NCBI GenBank assembly: GCA_027605045.1
Contig: JAQFWX010000128.1
Location: 1 to 64,000 of the forward strand
DNA from: Phallus indusiatus
Taxonomy: Eukaryota; Basidiomycota; Agaricomycetes; Phallales; Phallaceae
Length of the DNA: 64,000 bases
Reading direction: 5' to 3'
Each line of letters opens with the position of its first letter. Position 1 is the first letter of the stretch. The notes beneath the pieces were generated by a model. It was not told where the DNA came from, made no database searches, and was given only the letters and a program-made list of their open reading frames with translations. Shown here piece after piece: positions 1 through 10,753 of the stretch. A program made the translations under genes and the position numbers.

Positions 1-991
1 CTTTACCCGCTTCTCGAACAATGATGCGCTTGCTGGAAATTCGCTCGGACCCTGTTTCGTACTTTATGCCCACTAGGACCAACCCTGATGGTAGTGTCTC
101 TTTTAATGCCGGGCCTCCTGGTCTAGCTCCCCAATTGTCGGAATTGTTCATGCGACCAATAACTAATTTATCTTTGTCATCACGACGTCGTGGAGAGGAT
201 CTCCAAGAGAGACCCAAGAAGAAACCTCGCACTGATGAGAATATTAATGGAGATGCCAGCGATATTGAAGTGGCGCGTCGCGCTGCTAGTGTTGCTCGAA
301 GTATTGGTGTTGGAAGCGATATTATTCCTGACGCCGGTGCTGGTGTGGTTGATTTCGGTGGCGCTCCGGGGATGGACGATCTCCAGATGGACGTTGAATT
401 TCCCCTTGACATTTCTGGAGAAGCGACTAATCTGGATCTTCCTTCCAAAGTAGGCAATGAAACGAGGCACTCTACTCCAGCTGCAGATTTTGCCGAAGAC
501 ACACAGACTTACACTGACGCGAATTGTCCTATTGCGATGTTTGATACAGCTCCATCTCAGAGTCAGGTGGCGCCTGGTCAAACACAGGAAGAAGCTGATG
601 AAGTCGGACAGGAGAAAACTAAAGGCTATAGCAAGAACACGATTCAAGCTTTAGCTATCCTTCAAAAAGAATTGAATCCTACTACAGAGCCTGAGGAGGG
701 AGAGAAAGTCATGAGCTTTGCTCAAATGTCTGAAAAGGTATCGTAGCATTTTTCCTTACTTTCTCGAGATTCATTGCTGATACCCCTTTCTCCTAGGCTA
801 CTCGACGTGCTGCCTCTTCGTTTTTCTTCGAATTATTGGTGCTCAGCACTCGTGATTGTATCAAAGTGTCACAGGCTGCTCCTTTTGAGAACATTGAAAT
901 CCGAGCGAAGGATAAATTATGGGAACACAACATCCGATCTACCCGACAAGCCTCATTGGCGCCATCTCTTGCATCGACTTTCGGATTGTAA
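1..991 (+). CDS. RAD21: RAD21/Scc1-type kleisin, C-terminal part (5' end outside window)
   Basis: This is the 3' portion of a cohesin kleisin, the subunit that closes the SMC1-SMC3 ring. The frame is open from base 3 to 737. An intron at 738-796 (GTATCG...CTCCTAG) is followed by an exon 797-988 with the stop at 989-991. The last 64 residues contain ASSFFFELLVLSTRDCIKV and the following KLW segment, which is the Rad21/Rec8 C-terminal winged-helix that binds the SMC1 head. The preceding part is acidic and low in complexity (for example VARRAASVARSIGVGSD), as in kleisin middle regions. The N-terminal SMC3-binding domain lies left of the window, so Rad21 versus meiotic Rec8 cannot be settled. I favour Rad21 from the C-terminal motif. 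Confidence 0.85.
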
Positions 992-1384
992 ATTGTACTC
1001 TTGTTGAATATTCGCTTGTAACGTGTTTGAAATGGTCCGATTTTTTTACTTGTATTGTTCCGTATCCTGTATTCCTTACTTTAGACTTCTGTGCAATAAT
1101 GTGACGTACTACCAACAATCTCTTGGAATATAATTATTCTTGAAAGCTTCTAACTATTATTCTGTCTGATTCAATTACTTTGCGCTGCCCCGTACGTCGC
1201 GTTATACTTCGTGACGAAAGAGTGCGAATCGCTTCGGACGCGTTGGTTGCTTCACGTCACTTCCGATCCCCGAAAAACCTCCCTATGGTACTGCCGTCAA
1301 TAATGCGACGTCAATCCGACTAAAATTCAGACCTTATATTAAGCACTTAAAAGCCAATATGCTGGAAATATCGAGGAAAACATA

Positions 1385-2339
1385 ATGTTTTTCAAAGTAC
1401 TCGCATTCACCGGTTTGTTTTTCGCGGTTGTCAACGCTCAAGGCGCTGCGTGGTCTCAATGCGGTATATTTCTCTTTTTGTCTGAACGCGTTAAAATATA
1501 TTAAAAAAGCCTTATTTAGGTGGCATTGGTTGGTAAGTAATTTCAAACGGATCCGGCTTGTATTGTGTTGCTTAAAGAGCTCAATAGGACAGGAGCGACC
1601 ACGTACGTCTTAACTATCTCATACCACGTAGTTACTTGACACTGATGTTTTTTGTATGACAGTTGCGTTAGCGGATATGTTTGTACTGTATCGAATCCCT
1701 GTAAATATATTTCCAAAACATTTTCAATCCTGCACTGACTTACCATGGAAATCTAGACTATTCGCAATGCATTCCTGGAACCGCCAGTGCATCTTCAAGC
1801 TCCCCTCCAGTAGCTTCAAGTCCAGTTTCCTCGCCCACCACGCCGTCGTCAACCGCCAGCTCCCCTAGTGGCACTGGCACTGCCCCGACACCCACCGGTT
1901 CTCAAATTCGTTCCGACCAGGATCCCGCTTACCATCTGTACCTTCAATCCGTAGGTTAGTACCCGCACAGAAACCATCTTTCTTGTCCCTTCTCTAAAGC
2001 AAACTAGACGGCGTTCCCATACTGGGTAACGAGTCCTCTTGTGGTTACTTTACTCTCGGAGACACCATCACTCTGAATAACCCGGACGGAAGTCAACTTT
2101 TCTTCAACATTGATGATAGCGCCACCACTGACTGGAAACCTGTTTCATTTAATGCTACTGCGACAACTACGACATGGGGTCTTTCTGGCGATACCATCAT
2201 TTACGGAAGTCTCCAAAATTTCCTTGTTTGTCCAATTACAGGATCTTCCAATTTTAATCTCTTCTTGTCCACGACCAACAATATGCCCTCTACAGATTGT
2301 ACAAAATATATTACACTTCATCTCCCTTGTCTGTGTTAA
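1385..2339 (+). CDS. Secreted CBM1 protein with uncharacterised C-terminal domain
   Basis: The protein starts with a signal peptide (MFFKVLAFTGLFFAVVNAQG), then a family-1 carbohydrate-binding module. The module is split over four tiny exons: AAWSQCGGIGWTGATTC, then VSGYVCTVSNPYYSQCIPG. It has the conserved cysteines and the aromatic residues that pack on cellulose. A Ser/Thr/Pro linker follows (SSPVSSPTTPSSTASSPSG), then a roughly 120-residue domain with DPAYHLYLQS, SCGYFTLGDTITLNN and a C-terminal Cys-x-Cys (LHLPCLC). Introns begin at 1464, 1533, about 1568 and 1699, plus one in the 1950s, and all keep frame. The C-terminal domain is not one I can assign to a catalytic family. It resembles an all-beta domain seen next to CBM1 in other mushroom proteins, but that is from memory. 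A likely role is extracellular polysaccharide binding. Confidence 0.8.
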
Positions 2340-2543
2340 AAATGTTTGATACGTAGTAGTATCCATATTTGAATTTATCGACGCACTGACCTGACGTGAC
2401 CCGTTCGGCCACGAGTTGAATTGAGCTCGTTGAACTCCGACCACCACATAACACTCGGACCACTAAGACGTACGTGGACAACGCTCCTATTAAGATTATG
2501 GTTTGAATCAACTTATAGTAACGGTTATTGTTAATGACATAAC

Positions 2544-4532
2544 ATGGAAACCGAGAAAGGACACGATTATATCAGAAAGACTGCGTCGTTCATCCGGAAC
2601 CACGAGCACCACATCTCACATGTTGTGAAACCACGACGGCCTCATGAGCCTTCTTCTCTTTGGAATTGGTTCAGTCTTCCTACTGGAAATAGGGCCGCTT
2701 CGTCTGTTATATTCACAAATGATCCACATCATTTGTTCTATCTCCTCATGAAGATAGAAGCCCTCGGTATTAACGTAGGCTCCCTGGACATTCGAATCGA
2801 GAATCTCTCTGAGTCGATGAATAATCCTTATACCCCGCGGATGATTAGGAAAGATATGTCCGATACCATGTCTATTTCATCTCTCCGGTCAGCGATGTCG
2901 TCTGTTTCAATGTTTTCGTTAGGAGGTGGCTGGTTTCAGTCGAGAGAATCACTCAATGTCGATTCAGAGTTGAAGTACCTCTACAGTGTATTCACTAGAC
3001 TCCCAGCTCTCCGATTGCAACCTCCGACGGGAAAGTCTCTTGCCGAATTGGTAGACGACCCGCCTTCAGACAGTGCAATACCCATGGATTCCTTCAAGAA
3101 CCTACAAATATTGGAATGTGACGACATTGATCCTAGGATCTTAGTGGGATGGGATCTGTTGTCCCAAAGTCTACGAAGTTTAACCATTAAGCGGAGTGGC
3201 GTGGAGGACATCCCGGAGCTGCTTGTAAGCCTGGTGATCGAGGATAAAACAAGGCGTGAAACTGGTGGAAGGACTAGGGTCATTCGCCCGAGGCTAATAC
3301 ACAAACCCGACTCAAATACCTCGTCGATTGAAGGTCTAAAAACCCTTTCTTCAATATCGGAGTCCGTTCAAATAGAAGGCGATCCTAATGTTCCACTAGG
3401 ACAAAGTTTACCTCCGCATGCGTGGTCATCTTTGACCCATCTATGTCTAGCCGACAACAGCTTAACCTTCATCCTTTCCTTTCTTCATTTACCTTCCCTC
3501 CTTTCCCTAGACTTATCTAGCAATCTCTTGGTTTCGGTACCGCCATGCCTCTCAAACCTCCCGCGTCTCAAGTCACTCAATATATCCAACAATATGATTG
3601 ATTCAGTCCTCGGCGTTTATTCACAAATTCCTTCCGTGGAATCATTAAACATATCATCAAACAGACTTGAATCGCTCTGTGGATTAGAACGCTTAGAGCG
3701 TTTATCCAGGATTGACCTCCGCGACAATCAAGTACAAGATCCCGACGAGGTCGGTCGACTTGCTATAGTAACCGTCATCAAGGAAGTGTGGGTCGAGGGA
3801 AATCCATTCACGAAGACTGTCAGTAACTGGCGTGTGCGATGTTTCGATCTTTTTGCCAAAGAGCAGAAGGAGATATTATTGGATGGCTATCTCCCAGGGC
3901 TACTTGAAAAAAGCCAGATGTCATACACTGTCTCTAAAAGCTCTCAGGGTGGTGGACAAGATGATAGACCCCCGTCGCAGTTCAATTCACTGAGAGCTAA
4001 ACCTGTGGAGACGTCGTCCTCAACCGTTGTTCTGAAGAGCACCGATTCCGAGCTGAGTCCCGGTCCCGTACCGGGTACTTCAATTCCTTCAATAAATGAG
4101 GTGATTTCCGAATCCCCTCAAGGGAAGCGTCGACGAAGGCGGTTTGTCGACTTGGGCGATCAAGACAAACCTGAAGAAGCACCACCTGCAAGCCCAAGGC
4201 GAATGAAGTTGCATATGAGATATAGCTCGGAATTGTCACCTAGTGTCGGGAAGAGCAGTCGTCACGATTTCGGTAAACTTCAGAGCAGTGCAGAGGATCC
4301 CACATCGGTTCCTTCTGAAGCCTTTCAAGGACAAGCAGCCTTGGCCTCGACGATTTCTAGAGCATCTGGTAAACGGTGGAATCGAAATTCAGCTTCAACG
4401 TACGAGGGAATTCCAGATGGCGAGAAACTACGGAAACGAATGGAAGAACTACGCAATGACGTTGGAGATAGTTGGCTGAAGGTGTTGAGCCAGACACAGC
4501 TAAGCAATACGGGTTCAGATACGAAACCGTAA
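2544..4532 (+). CDS. Leucine-rich-repeat protein, possibly STK11IP/nischarin-like
   Basis: This is a single uninterrupted reading frame of 662 residues, unusual here because most neighbours are intron-rich. Residues about 290-430 hold five or more leucine-rich repeats, for example LTHLCLADNSLTFILSFLHL, LLSLDLSSNLL, LKSLNISNNMIDSV, ESLNISSNRLESL and RIDLRDNQVQD. They end in a cap with VWVEGNPFTK. The N-terminal quarter (DPHHLFYLLMKIEALGI...) and the LRR block recall the LKB1-interacting protein STK11IP and related fungal LRR proteins. The C-terminal 200 residues are charged and probably disordered (GKRRRRRFVDLGDQDKPEE). No kinase, F-box or membrane segment is visible. The family assignment is tentative; the LRR call is firm. 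Confidence 0.8.
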   Translation: METEKGHDYIRKTASFIRNHEHHISHVVKPRRPHEPSSLWNWFSLPTGNRAASSVIFTNDPHHLFYLLMKIEALGINVGSLDIRIENLSESMNNPYTPRMIRKDMSDTMSISSLRSAMSSVSMFSLGGGWFQSRESLNVDSELKYLYSVFTRLPALRLQPPTGKSLAELVDDPPSDSAIPMDSFKNLQILECDDIDPRILVGWDLLSQSLRSLTIKRSGVEDIPELLVSLVIEDKTRRETGGRTRVIRPRLIHKPDSNTSSIEGLKTLSSISESVQIEGDPNVPLGQSLPPHAWSSLTHLCLADNSLTFILSFLHLPSLLSLDLSSNLLVSVPPCLSNLPRLKSLNISNNMIDSVLGVYSQIPSVESLNISSNRLESLCGLERLERLSRIDLRDNQVQDPDEVGRLAIVTVIKEVWVEGNPFTKTVSNWRVRCFDLFAKEQKEILLDGYLPGLLEKSQMSYTVSKSSQGGGQDDRPPSQFNSLRAKPVETSSSTVVLKSTDSELSPGPVPGTSIPSINEVISESPQGKRRRRRFVDLGDQDKPEEAPPASPRRMKLHMRYSSELSPSVGKSSRHDFGKLQSSAEDPTSVPSEAFQGQAALASTISRASGKRWNRNSASTYEGIPDGEKLRKRMEELRNDVGDSWLKVLSQTQLSNTGSDTKP

Positions 4533-4766
4533 CTTAGCCAACTTTTGGATCGGAATCTACGCTTTATGGTTTACATGGGTTCTTTTTCTTATAAATAAGC
4601 ATTTGTATATATACGTTTTCATTTATGGACTGCACTTGCATTATGATAGTTCTCGTAGTTCAGCTGAATTGCTTCGGTCAATAATCCATTACGTTACATG
4701 ATTTTGCATCTCTCGCGGTGAAGTAATCATATCCAATTCCTAAACCATTTCCAAGAATGTGTATCC

Positions 4767-6142
4767 CTAATCCAAAACAGCATATTTCTTCAAATGATCG
4801 GGTATAGCTGTATAGAGACCCTTGGACTCCAACCATTTCTTCGAGAACAGACGGCTCTGATACCTATATGCACCGTCACAGAGGATAGTTGCAACAGTTG
4901 ATCCTGTGGCAAGTTAGCTTTCACAAATACATGTTGAAATGTCCGTGTAAACGAACCTTTGCCTAGCTTTTGGGCGAGTTCAACTGCTGCGACGACGTTT
5001 AAGGCTGTACTTGCGCCGAGATATAAACCCTCTGTGTCTAATAGCTCATAGAGCATCGCAATAGTCTTTTCGTCTGATATATGCAGCGCCCCTGATAAAT
5101 TCTTGACCTCTGTAGCCAGGTTATCTGTTATTCTACCTTGTCCAATCCCTTTGGTTCACGACAGGATTAACAGCGCAATGACAATATAAGAATATATATA
5201 TAGCACGAATACCTTCAGTGATTGAACTTCCTGTACGTTCGGATAGCTTTCCTCCTGACGAGATGTAGCTATACAAAACACTACCGGGTGGATCTGCTAG
5301 CCAGACCTGTGTCTTGCCATTGCTCTTCTCGCGGAGGTACCTTCCCACACCCGCTAATGTACCACCTGTGCCAGTAGAGCAAATAAATCCGTCAAGTTTC
5401 CCATCGGTTTGCTCCCATATTTCAGGACCAGTTGTGAGGTAGTGTGCATAGGCATTTGCTGTGTTATCAAATTGGTTTGTCCAAACGCTGTTCGGGAGAC
5501 TCGCAGCATAGTCTCGGGCTTGATGATTGTAGTTTAAAGGGTTCTCATAAGCAACGGCAGGAACGGGTCGAACATCTGCGCCAAGCATTCTAAGCAGGTC
5601 TATCTTCTCTTGACTCTACTTATAATGTAAGCAAAAGAAAAGGTGCCAGACGATCGAACATGGATGAGTGACATACTTGGCTATCAGGCATATAAATGAC
5701 ACATTTATATCCTTTCGCTCTACATACGTGGGCGAGACCAATACCAGTGTTACCTGCTGTCCCCTCTATGACAGTCCCGCCAGGCTTCAACCTATCGTAA
5801 GATTAACAACACATGTTTCACTGAGAACAATCACGTCGGCTACTCACCAGCCTTTCTCCTCAGCATCTCGCACGATGCCAAGGGCTGCACGGTCTTTAAC
5901 ACTGCCTCCTGGATTCTGGAATTCGGATTTGCCTAAAATAGTGCATCCAGTGCGCTCAGAGAGTGTTTTCAGGCGTATCTGTACCGATGAGATTCGTGAC
6001 TTTCTGGAAATTGAGGCTGTTCTTCACGAACCAATGGTGTCTTCCCTACTGCACCTATAAAGCCTTGCGTTAACATTCCCCTTGTGAATTGCCGCGGCTG
6101 CGTTGAGGACCGCAAGGAGCTGTGTGCAAGCCATTTGAACAT
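4767..6142 (-). CDS. Cysteine synthase-like PLP enzyme, probably mitochondrial
   Basis: This is a fold-type II PLP enzyme of the cysteine synthase / CBS family, which makes cysteine from O-acetylserine or a related substrate. The start at 6142 gives a basic, arginine-rich presequence ([20 protein letters not shown]). The PLP-lysine motif NPGGSVKDR, the phosphate-binding [11 protein letters not shown] and the glycine loop [11 protein letters not shown] are all present. The C-terminus is KKYAVLD. At least six short introns split the gene; the first lies directly after GAVGKTPL. The arrangement and length resemble the fungal mitochondrial paralogue (yeast Mcy1, Aspergillus 'cysteine synthase 2') more than cytosolic OAS sulfhydrylase. 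There is no CBS regulatory pair, so it is not cystathionine beta-synthase. The start codon lies only 137 bp from the divergent ARF6-like gene. Confidence 0.85.
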
Positions 6143-6279
6143 CTTCGATCAAAAACTCAGTTGAGACTCCGACATTCTTTTGGTTCGGAGGTATTTCATC
6201 CAGTAACCTGTCTCGTGTCTTTCTCTTTCTCTGCCTGACCATCCTTCGCTCCTTATACATCACGTACTACACTTAAAAA

Positions 6280-7099
<820 letters not shown>

Positions 7100-7374
7100 T
7101 GTCGTTTCAATTCCCCTAGCGGACTTGTGATACCTCGAGTCTACGACTCTTTACGACCCTGCTTGCCTCATGCATGATTCTTAGTTAATTGTATCAGACT
7201 GGGTTTTGATCTTTTTTCTCCTCACTCTCAATCTTCCTATTATGTTTATATCCCAAGCTCCCTAATACAATACCTCTTTAGTCCTGACCGTGTGACTGTG
7301 ACGAGGTAACGCGTTGTCGTGTTGGACCTCAATAAAGTTCAACGACAGTCGTTCATGTCCTCGCGTTTCATATT

Positions 7375-9292
7375 ATGTCTGAGGCACTTAGACCTTGGAT
7401 TCGTGAGTATTTTGAAAGCTACGTTTCAAGATATGACGACTTGGGAAAGATTCACATGAAAAGAGGGAAAGTTCAAATTCTCAGCGTAAGTTGCACGCGT
7501 ACAAGTCGTGCTGGCAATCATAACATCAAAATTAGTTCCTCAGCTTTCCCAAGACCGATGAGGAATTTCTATGGGCATCCGTATCTGATAAAGAATACAT
7601 AATTCCTGCTCGCTTCACCCTACATGCTATGAAAACGTATAATGATAACCCGTACGTTCTCGCTGTTTTATGTTGGTGGTGGCCCTACGTCCCGCTCACC
7701 GCTCACAACTCGTTGCTTTACAGAGAGAACGAAAGTCGTCCATTAACCAGCAGGCGTTCTGCTGTTTCGAGAATAAATTGCAAACAGATCTTACGTTGTA
7801 AACCGCCGTTGGGTGCTCAAAAGGGTTTGAACCCCTCGTGGCAATTAGCGTTCGAGATTGACGAGGTAGAGGTGATTGGATGTGAAGGGGAGCCCCAATT
7901 TGGTACACCTCGAGAGTTCAATGAGGAATCTCGCGTTCAAATATTTTTGCGAGGCTTGGCTGAGGGTCGGGGGTGAGCGTTTTGCTTGTCACGTTATTAG
8001 CTTTTTTTTTCTCAAAATTGCGTAGCAATGTTCTAAGGAAACTCTCAGACAAAGGGCCTAGTAAAGGACTAGATAATGCAATGATTTTACGACGAAATGG
8101 GTCAGCTCTTTCAAATGATTCAGGACGTTCCCGAGGTTCTTCTATCCAGACTGACCCAGGTTTTGAGATCCGTTACAAGAAATGGCAGCATGAAATGGAA
8201 TCACTGGTAAATTTTCAGGCTGGGTCTATTAAACACATTGTTCATTGGTTTTGTAGGGCTTGATACATTGTTATGAACACCCAGAAGTGGATTCTGAGAA
8301 GCTTGAGTTCAAGAATGATACTCTCGATGAACCTCACCCTCCCCACCCGCCACTTCTAGAACCAGAATCAGTACCCAGAACTCCCGCTCGAACCTTTACC
8401 CCTATAAATCGCCATACGACACCGAGTCAATGGTCTCCATCCGCCGCTGCTTGTTCTAGTCCACCTAACCTCACGGATAACGAAAGGATCTTATCGAGTG
8501 CATCATCTCCATCTTCGAGTAGGCCCGCTTCTGACTACCAAAACGGCTCGGAAGATGAAAGTCATCCGGTAATCGTGGATGAATCCCCACAGTTAAATCG
8601 ACATGCGACTCACGGAGCTACAATCCTAGTTCCGGATTCTGATATATCTCATTCTCAACCGCAATCACTGCCGGTTCAAAAGCCAGATGAACCTTACTCC
8701 CTGACAATGTTTTCTGTGCCAGAAACAAATTACGATTACCACCAGAAATTTTCTCAATTAAATGACGAGGATCGTGTTACAGCTTCGCCAGGTGCTGCTG
8801 CTGGGAAGACGTCGTCTCCTGACCCGATCTCTGACCATGGTTCTCCTTCTGAACCACCAGGTCGAAGGAAGCGGAAGTATGCTGCAATTGAATCGGAACA
8901 GAGCAGCCAAGATCCGGTTGACTTCTCAGAACAACCTGCGGAATCAAGGCAGCCTCTGCATGATCCTTCCATTTGGAAAAAACCAAGTTTCATGGCATCA
9001 CCCATTCAACGGGACGTTGATATAGGTACTCAAGGTGCGTTTTAGACTCGTAAAACGCGTTTTTTTATTCATTTAATCTACTTCTTTTTTAGATCGCAAC
9101 AATGACGGGCCTGAAAAGTTGGCAGGTTGGAAGCAGACGCCCAAAACAAATGAAGTGAACAATGCTGTTAATCTCAAACTTGGAGGCTGGAAACCAGACT
9201 GGGCTCTTGAAAGTATTTCAGGGGTTATGACTCACGAGAAACTCAAGGCACTGCTATCGGATGTGCTACGTAAACGAGAGGGTCTGCCGTAG
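7375..9292 (+). CDS. TPP1/Tpz1-like shelterin OB-fold protein
   Basis: Six exons (7375-7485, 7536-7651, 7724-7972, 8026-8206, 8257-9034, 9093-9292) splice to about 544 residues. The N-terminus reads MSEALRPWIREYFESYV. LRPWIRE is the motif that begins the OB fold of vertebrate TPP1/ACD. The following segments line up with OB strands in the same order: FLWASVSDKEYIIPARFTLH (cf. LLVSDGTHSVRCLVTREAL), ILRCKPPL, SWQLAFEIDEVEVIGCEGEP and ESRVQIFLRGL. The remaining 350 residues are Ser/Pro/acidic and low in complexity. The short C-terminal block WKPDWALESISGVMTHEKL could be a partner-binding peptide. In TPP1/Tpz1 proteins the OB fold recruits telomerase and later regions bind POT1 and TIN2. That function is inferred here from the motif and architecture only. 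Confidence 0.65.
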
Positions 9293-9330
9293 ACCTAGCT
9301 AACCGCTGTCGTGTTTAAATTATGTAATAC

Positions 9331-10614
9331 ATGGCTGGAATTCCACTTGAACATGACGATACTCATCAACGTCCATCTATATCTCTAGTTTCGGTTCGGT
9401 CAGCAGTAAATGAGAAGAATGGGAGACGTCGAGTTCGACGAAGAGACAATTGTAAGATTGAAGCAAAAAATAATTTTCATCCCTTCATCGAGAGTTGACA
9501 CATCTTCCATATAGCTAGATTTGCTGGCAACGAACATATTGTGGAACCCTCTTTGAAAGATTATGAACCCCCAATTTCACTTCCTCGTACAACGTTTCCA
9601 ACACCTGTTCCTCAATTTATATCTCGCGCCAATCCATCCTTATCTGCCATTCCTTGTAGAGATCCGATAACAGCCAATGCGGGAAGATACTCGCTTAGCC
9701 TGAAGGGTATTCGCAAACGTCTACGAAGAGCTGGTCCCAGAACGGAACAGACTGTCTCTGAAATTGATGAAGCCCTATCTGCATGGTTGCGTACAACAGC
9801 TATTATAATTAAGCCCGATATACCCTTCGTAGGACCTTTGGACTCGGTAGGAGTCTATGTCGACGCGTCTCGCTCGATTCAGGAAATCAGTCGTTCGGTA
9901 TTGCGGTTAATTTGGAGAGTCGACGACGATTTTTCCCGGTTTTTGCTACATTGTGTGGCGCGATTCTACGGGATTGTGTCGTATAGTGGGTGCCATTGCT
10001 TATATATTCAAAAGCATAGCATTTAGGACTCATATGTGGCAGGTAAAACCATCAGTGAGGCCGGACGCGATATCAGGGTGACATACCTCTTACGACCGAA
10101 TGCCACTCGCCCAGACTTTAATGCTGCATCTCGTTTGGAAACACCCCCCGCAACTGATGTAGACGGTCTATCTACGCCAGCCGATACCGAAACCGACTCA
10201 GATACCTTCTCTGACACTTTGGATATCGAAGAGAATCTCCATGAGGAGGAAGAAGCGGCGGTTACTGGATTGCCCACCGTTTTTGAAGAAGACGCTGACG
10301 AAGGACGAACTTCTTGCATGAAGTCAGTCGACGAGTCGGGTCTGGTAGTCTCATCTGCGATAGCTCAGCTTCACATAAGCGACTGGTCAGAAGTTAACGA
10401 AAGGACCGAAACTGCTGAGATGGGCACCACTATCGTAGATTCTTTGACTCTCAAACTCACGCGGAGTCGAAGGAGCGTTTTTACCCGTTCGCACAGCACC
10501 CGCTCTGGTTCATCCCCGTCCCCGTCTTCAAGGAGACCACATAGACGGCGAGCACGCCTGCACCGCTTTTCACCAGACAAGGAACTGAGGTTTTGCCAAT
10601 ATATATACGGATGA
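9331..10614 (+). CDS. R3H-domain protein with R3H-associated N-terminus
   Basis: Three exons splice in frame: 9331 to about 9451, about 9515-9985, and 10042-10614. The N-terminus has a basic segment (GRRRVRRRDN) followed by SRFAGNEHIVEPSLKDYEPP and ANAGRYSLSLKGIRKRLRRA, which resembles the R3H-associated N-terminal domain of fungal proteins. The conserved R-x3-H core of the single-strand nucleic-acid-binding R3H domain is DDFSRFLLHCVARFYGIVSY. It is followed across an intron by a strand ending RVTYLLRPN. The C-terminal third is acidic, then Ser/Arg-rich (RSGSSPSPSSRRPHRRRARL), and probably disordered. A role in RNA or ssDNA binding is inferred. It is unclear whether the start at 9331 is the true one; no better ATG was seen downstream of the preceding stop. 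Confidence 0.7.
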
Positions 10615-10753
10615 TTCCTTAACGATTATTTTTTTTGAAATATGAGGACTTCATCCAGATTGATTAGATGTGTAATGTACAATGTATATATACGATGGAT
10701 ATCTTCCTTGATTTCTAGCAATACAGTTTTGATCATTGAAATTAGGTTGAAAA

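Noticed and set aside
180..647. 155-codon minus-strand open frame opposite the RAD21 gene
   Set aside because: It is antisense to the well-supported kleisin exon and shows no family motif.
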